From Pseudomonas sp. Q1-7 (GTDB lineage Bacteria > Pseudomonadota > Gammaproteobacteria > Pseudomonadales > Pseudomonadaceae): DNA of 64,000 nucleotides. Shown in pieces: positions 61,659 to 64,000 of this stretch. Under the pieces are notes generated by a model. The model saw nothing but the letters and a program-made list of their open reading frames with translations, ran no database searches and had not been told where the DNA came from. Numbering within the stretch: the first letter of the stretch is position 1; each line of letters begins with the position of its first letter. Where the stretch lies: positions 2,248,501-2,312,500 of the forward strand of contig NZ_CP116304.1 of the NCBI RefSeq assembly GCF_028010285.1, in the 5' to 3' direction. Made by a program: the position numbers and the translations under genes.

Positions 61659-61937
61659 ATGACCAAGTCGGAGTTGATCGAACGAATCGTCACCCATCAG
61701 GGCCAGCTGTCATCGAAGGATGTAGAGCTCGCTATCAAAACGATGCTTGAGCAGATGTCCCAGGCGCTGGCAACTGGTGACCGGATCGAGATTCGCGGGT
61801 TTGGCAGTTTTTCTCTTCATTTCCGTGCGCCGCGCGTCGGGCGCAATCCGAAGACCGGCGAGTCGGTCAGGCTGGATGGCAAGTACGTTCCGCATTTCAA
61901 GCCGGGGAAGGAACTGCGGGATCGCGTCAATGAATAG
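61659..61937 (+). CDS. ihfB: Integration host factor subunit beta
   Basis: IhfB pairs with IhfA to bend DNA sharply. The 92-residue product starts [20 protein letters not shown] and has the DNA-arm region [20 protein letters not shown] with the intercalating Pro. A GAAGGGAAAACC ribosome site precedes it. The rpsA-ihfB order and following O-antigen genes match the standard Pseudomonas locus. Confidence 0.97.
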   Translation: MTKSELIERIVTHQGQLSSKDVELAIKTMLEQMSQALATGDRIEIRGFGSFSLHFRAPRVGRNPKTGESVRLDGKYVPHFKPGKELRDRVNE

Positions 61938-62281
61938 TTTCGGTGATCTCGTAGATGGCTGCGTTATGCTGATGACGGGATTTAGTCGTTTGTTGATCTT
62001 GCTCATGTCTGTCGTGTAATGGAGCTCTCTTCCTCCCTATCAATTGGGCAAATTTGACTCAATTCGCGTCGGGTGGTGGTGTGTAGGAGTTTGGATTAGT
62101 AGCCTGATATTCATTTTCGTTAAGGTTATTTGCCCGCCTGGTGATGGATAGTTGTTATGATGGCTTTCTATCCCAGGTTTTCTTGTTTGTGATTTCTGCT
62201 TTGGCGGGCTTTTGATCTGTGTTTCAACATTGTTTATAATTTGTTTTTTGGGGTCTGGAAGGGCTCAAAGACGATTTTTAT
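61938..62281. other. AT-rich border of the O-antigen cluster
   Basis: After ihfB the composition shifts abruptly to AT-rich (GTTTATAATTTGTTTTTTG and similar). No gene, no lapA-like gene and no JUMPstart/ops element (GGCGGTAG) were found. It probably holds the cluster promoter. Confidence 0.6.
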
Positions 62282-63532
62282 ATGAAAATACTGATTGTTT
62301 CGCAATATTTTTGGCCGGAAAATTTCTTGATAAATGATTTTTCAAGGAAACTGGCCGAGCGAGGGCATGAGGTGACTGTTGCGACCGGAAAACCAAATTA
62401 CCCCGATGGTGAAATCTATAATGGTTATGGGTTGCCTGGCATTCAGTACGAAACTTACTCGGGAAATATTGAGGTGATTCGTGTACCTATCCGCCCTCGC
62501 GGGAGGGGCGGGGCAGTTGATCTTGCACTGAATTATCTGTCGTTTGTTTTTTCTGGTTTGTTTAATTTTCCACGATTGCTCCGTGGTCGTGAAATAGATT
62601 TTATTATCGTTTTTGCAGTATCGCCAATAACTCAGGCTATTCCGGCGGTTTTCCTTAAGTGGTTGAAGCGTGCTCATTTGGCTATTTGGGTTCAGGATCT
62701 TTGGCCTGAAAGTCTTTCTGCAACTGGATTTGTGAAGAAAGGCCCGTTGCTTAAGCTTGTTGGTTATATGGTTAGATTCATCTATTCGAGCAGCAACACA
62801 GTTCTTATTCAGTCGCGTGCGTTCCTTGATTCAGTCATGTCATATTCGGATTCATCAAAAATTGTATATTTTCCAAATTCTATCGATTCCAGTACTTTTG
62901 TTGTGGAAGAGAGTGAGATTCCTATTGGGTTAGCTCATGAAATTGAATGCTGCTTCAGTGTTGTTTTTGCTGGAAATGTCGGTAGTGCTCAAGCCATTGA
63001 AGCAATTGTAAGTACGGCAGGTCTTCTCAAAGATAATAAAGATATAAAGCTTTTTGTGATTGGTAGTGGCAGTAAGCTGGATTGGCTAAAGGAGCAGAAG
63101 GAGTTGCTGGGCTTGAGTAATCTCATTGTTCCCGGGCGATTTTCAGCGGAGTCCATGCCGCACTTGTTTAGGATCTCGTCCGCGTTGCTAGTGTCACTCA
63201 AGGATGAGCCAATTTTTTCTTTGACTATACCGAGTAAGGTGCAGGCTTACTTGGCGGCTGGGAGGCCAATCATTGCGTCTTTAGGAGGGGAGGGAGCTCG
63301 CGTGGTTCAGGAGTCTGGAGCAGGGCTCGTCAGTCCTCCAGAGGACCCAGTCTCTCTTGCTGCTAATATCAAGCGTTTGTACGAAATGGCTCCGGAGGAG
63401 CGCGAGCATATGGGGCAAATGGGAAAACTGTATTTTGCTAAAAACTTTGATATGAACCTTCAGGTAGGCAGGCTGATCGATATCTTGACTTCGCGCTCAG
63501 GGTATTGCGTGGGTGAAGGTGGTTCTGGCTAA
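62282..63532 (+). CDS. Glycosyltransferase family 4, O-antigen type
   Basis: A 416-residue GT-B enzyme that transfers a sugar to a growing O-antigen unit on the inner membrane. The N-terminal region MKILIVSQYFWPENFLINDF with RKLAERGHEVTVATGKPNYP is typical of WbuB-like fucosamine transferases. The C-terminal donor-binding part shows VVFAGNVGSAQAIEAIV and IPSKVQAYLAAGRPIIASLG, followed by GEGARVV. Low GC and AT-ending codons set it apart from upstream genes. It begins the cluster, with a flippase gene next. Confidence 0.88.
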   Translation: MKILIVSQYFWPENFLINDFSRKLAERGHEVTVATGKPNYPDGEIYNGYGLPGIQYETYSGNIEVIRVPIRPRGRGGAVDLALNYLSFVFSGLFNFPRLLRGREIDFIIVFAVSPITQAIPAVFLKWLKRAHLAIWVQDLWPESLSATGFVKKGPLLKLVGYMVRFIYSSSNTVLIQSRAFLDSVMSYSDSSKIVYFPNSIDSSTFVVEESEIPIGLAHEIECCFSVVFAGNVGSAQAIEAIVSTAGLLKDNKDIKLFVIGSGSKLDWLKEQKELLGLSNLIVPGRFSAESMPHLFRISSALLVSLKDEPIFSLTIPSKVQAYLAAGRPIIASLGGEGARVVQESGAGLVSPPEDPVSLAANIKRLYEMAPEEREHMGQMGKLYFAKNFDMNLQVGRLIDILTSRSGYCVGEGGSG

Positions 63533-63550
63533 ACGAACAAAGGTGTGCTT

Positions 63551-64000
63551 GTGGCAAGTTTAGATTCGCTGGTTGTCAGGCTCTTAAGGGGTGGAGCCTG
63601 GGCCTTCATTTTTCGTCTATTGGCATCCGTATCCGGGTTCGTGATAAGTGTTATTTTGACAAGGCTTATGGCCCCTGCGGAAGTAGGGGCATATTTTCTC
63701 ATGCTTAGTGCCGTGTCGGTGGCGTCTGCAGTTTCTTTGTTTGGTTTGAATTTTTCATTAGTTAGGCTAATTGCTGAGGCGATGGGGAAAGGTGAACGAG
63801 AAAGAGGGCTGGAAGTCATCAGGAGGGGAACTGGCGTTGCTCTTTTTTTCTCTCTGGCTATTTCCTCTATTTCGTACTTCGTACTTCGGCATGGGATCGC
63901 TGCGTTCGGTGAGACACCATTCTCTGATGGCTACCTCCCAGCTCTTGTGGCTGTTTGGATATTTTTTTCTGCAGCGCTGATGCTCCTTTCAGAAATTTAT
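63551..64000 (+). CDS. wzx: Wzx-type polysaccharide flippase (partial, 3' end beyond window)
   Basis: The frame from the GTG at 63551 (AAAGGTG upstream; GTG at 63545 is an alternative) runs open to the right edge. It encodes VASLDSLVVRLLRGGAWAFI, then FRLLASVSGFVISVILTRLM with APAEVGAYFLML, and further hydrophobic helices. This is the amino-terminal half of a Wzx/MOP-family membrane flippase that moves the lipid-linked O-unit. The low GC matches its neighbour. The symbol is inferred from the family and place. Confidence 0.82.
   Translation, partial: MASLDSLVVRLLRGGAWAFIFRLLASVSGFVISVILTRLMAPAEVGAYFLMLSAVSVASAVSLFGLNFSLVRLIAEAMGKGERERGLEVIRRGTGVALFFSLAISSISYFVLRHGIAAFGETPFSDGYLPALVAVWIFFSAALMLLSEIY

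Noticed and set aside
61938-62281. JUMPstart/ops element before the O-antigen genes
   Set aside because: No GGCGGTAG was found.

Overview
The window is a GC-rich chromosomal segment from a Pseudomonas-type gammaproteobacterium. Evidence for this is the codon bias, the gene order xdhC-xdhB-xdhA / GntR / smc-zipA-ligA / ffs / dnaX-ybaB-recR, the rpsA-ihfB-O-antigen junction, and the recurring GCGAATTCATTCGC-type intergenic repeats. The exact species cannot be told from the sequence alone.

Positions 1-30700 are a large purine-salvage and purine-breakdown region. It holds glyoxylate disposal (hyi, gcl), a GlcG-like protein, a RutR-like TetR regulator, moaA, 8-oxoguanine deaminase, a periplasmic binding protein, two Tsx/OmpK-like nucleoside porins and a urate-type NCS2 permease. 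Next come the urate genes (puuD, allA, uraD, puuE, divergent hiuH), a dctPQM TRAP transporter that looks inserted, an AzgA-type purine permease, a GntR/FCD regulator, guaD, and xdhC-xdhB-xdhA with a second GntR regulator. Together they would import nucleosides and purines, deaminate guanine and 8-oxoguanine, oxidise xanthine to urate, open urate through 5-hydroxyisourate and OHCU to allantoin, and pass ureidoglycolate to glyoxylate and tartronate semialdehyde. Allantoicase is missing from its expected place between allA and uraD. Two palindrome families tie the region together: TTGTRTACAA (eight sites) and TGAC-N6-GTCA (five exact sites and one near-match). Both occur in the gcl and purine-permease promoter regions.

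Positions 30700-44930 are conserved housekeeping DNA: smc, zipA, ligA, an HU gene, the SRP RNA gene ffs, a periplasmic binding protein, dnaX, ybaB, recR, an acyl-CoA dehydrogenase and a thioesterase. At 45073-46377 a complete ISL3-family insertion sequence, with 8-bp target duplications, sits in the T-tract of the putA terminator. Then come trifunctional putA with GTTGCA-type operators, a TetR/thiolase divergon-like pair sharing a 10-bp motif, and an EamA transporter.

Positions 53800-59090 hold two LexA-type (CTGT-N8-ACAG) controlled units: a 46-aa plus 103-aa unknown pair, and a FAN1-like nuclease plus an XPD/DinG-type helicase. A periplasmic endonuclease I gene lies between them. An argE remnant follows, then rpsA and ihfB, and then the AT-rich start of an O-antigen cluster (glycosyltransferase and a truncated Wzx-type flippase) that runs off the right edge.

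Intergenic regions are rich in small mobile or repetitive DNA. The clearest case is a 180-bp MITE inside the loop of the GntR terminator, next to an IS200/IS605-like remnant.
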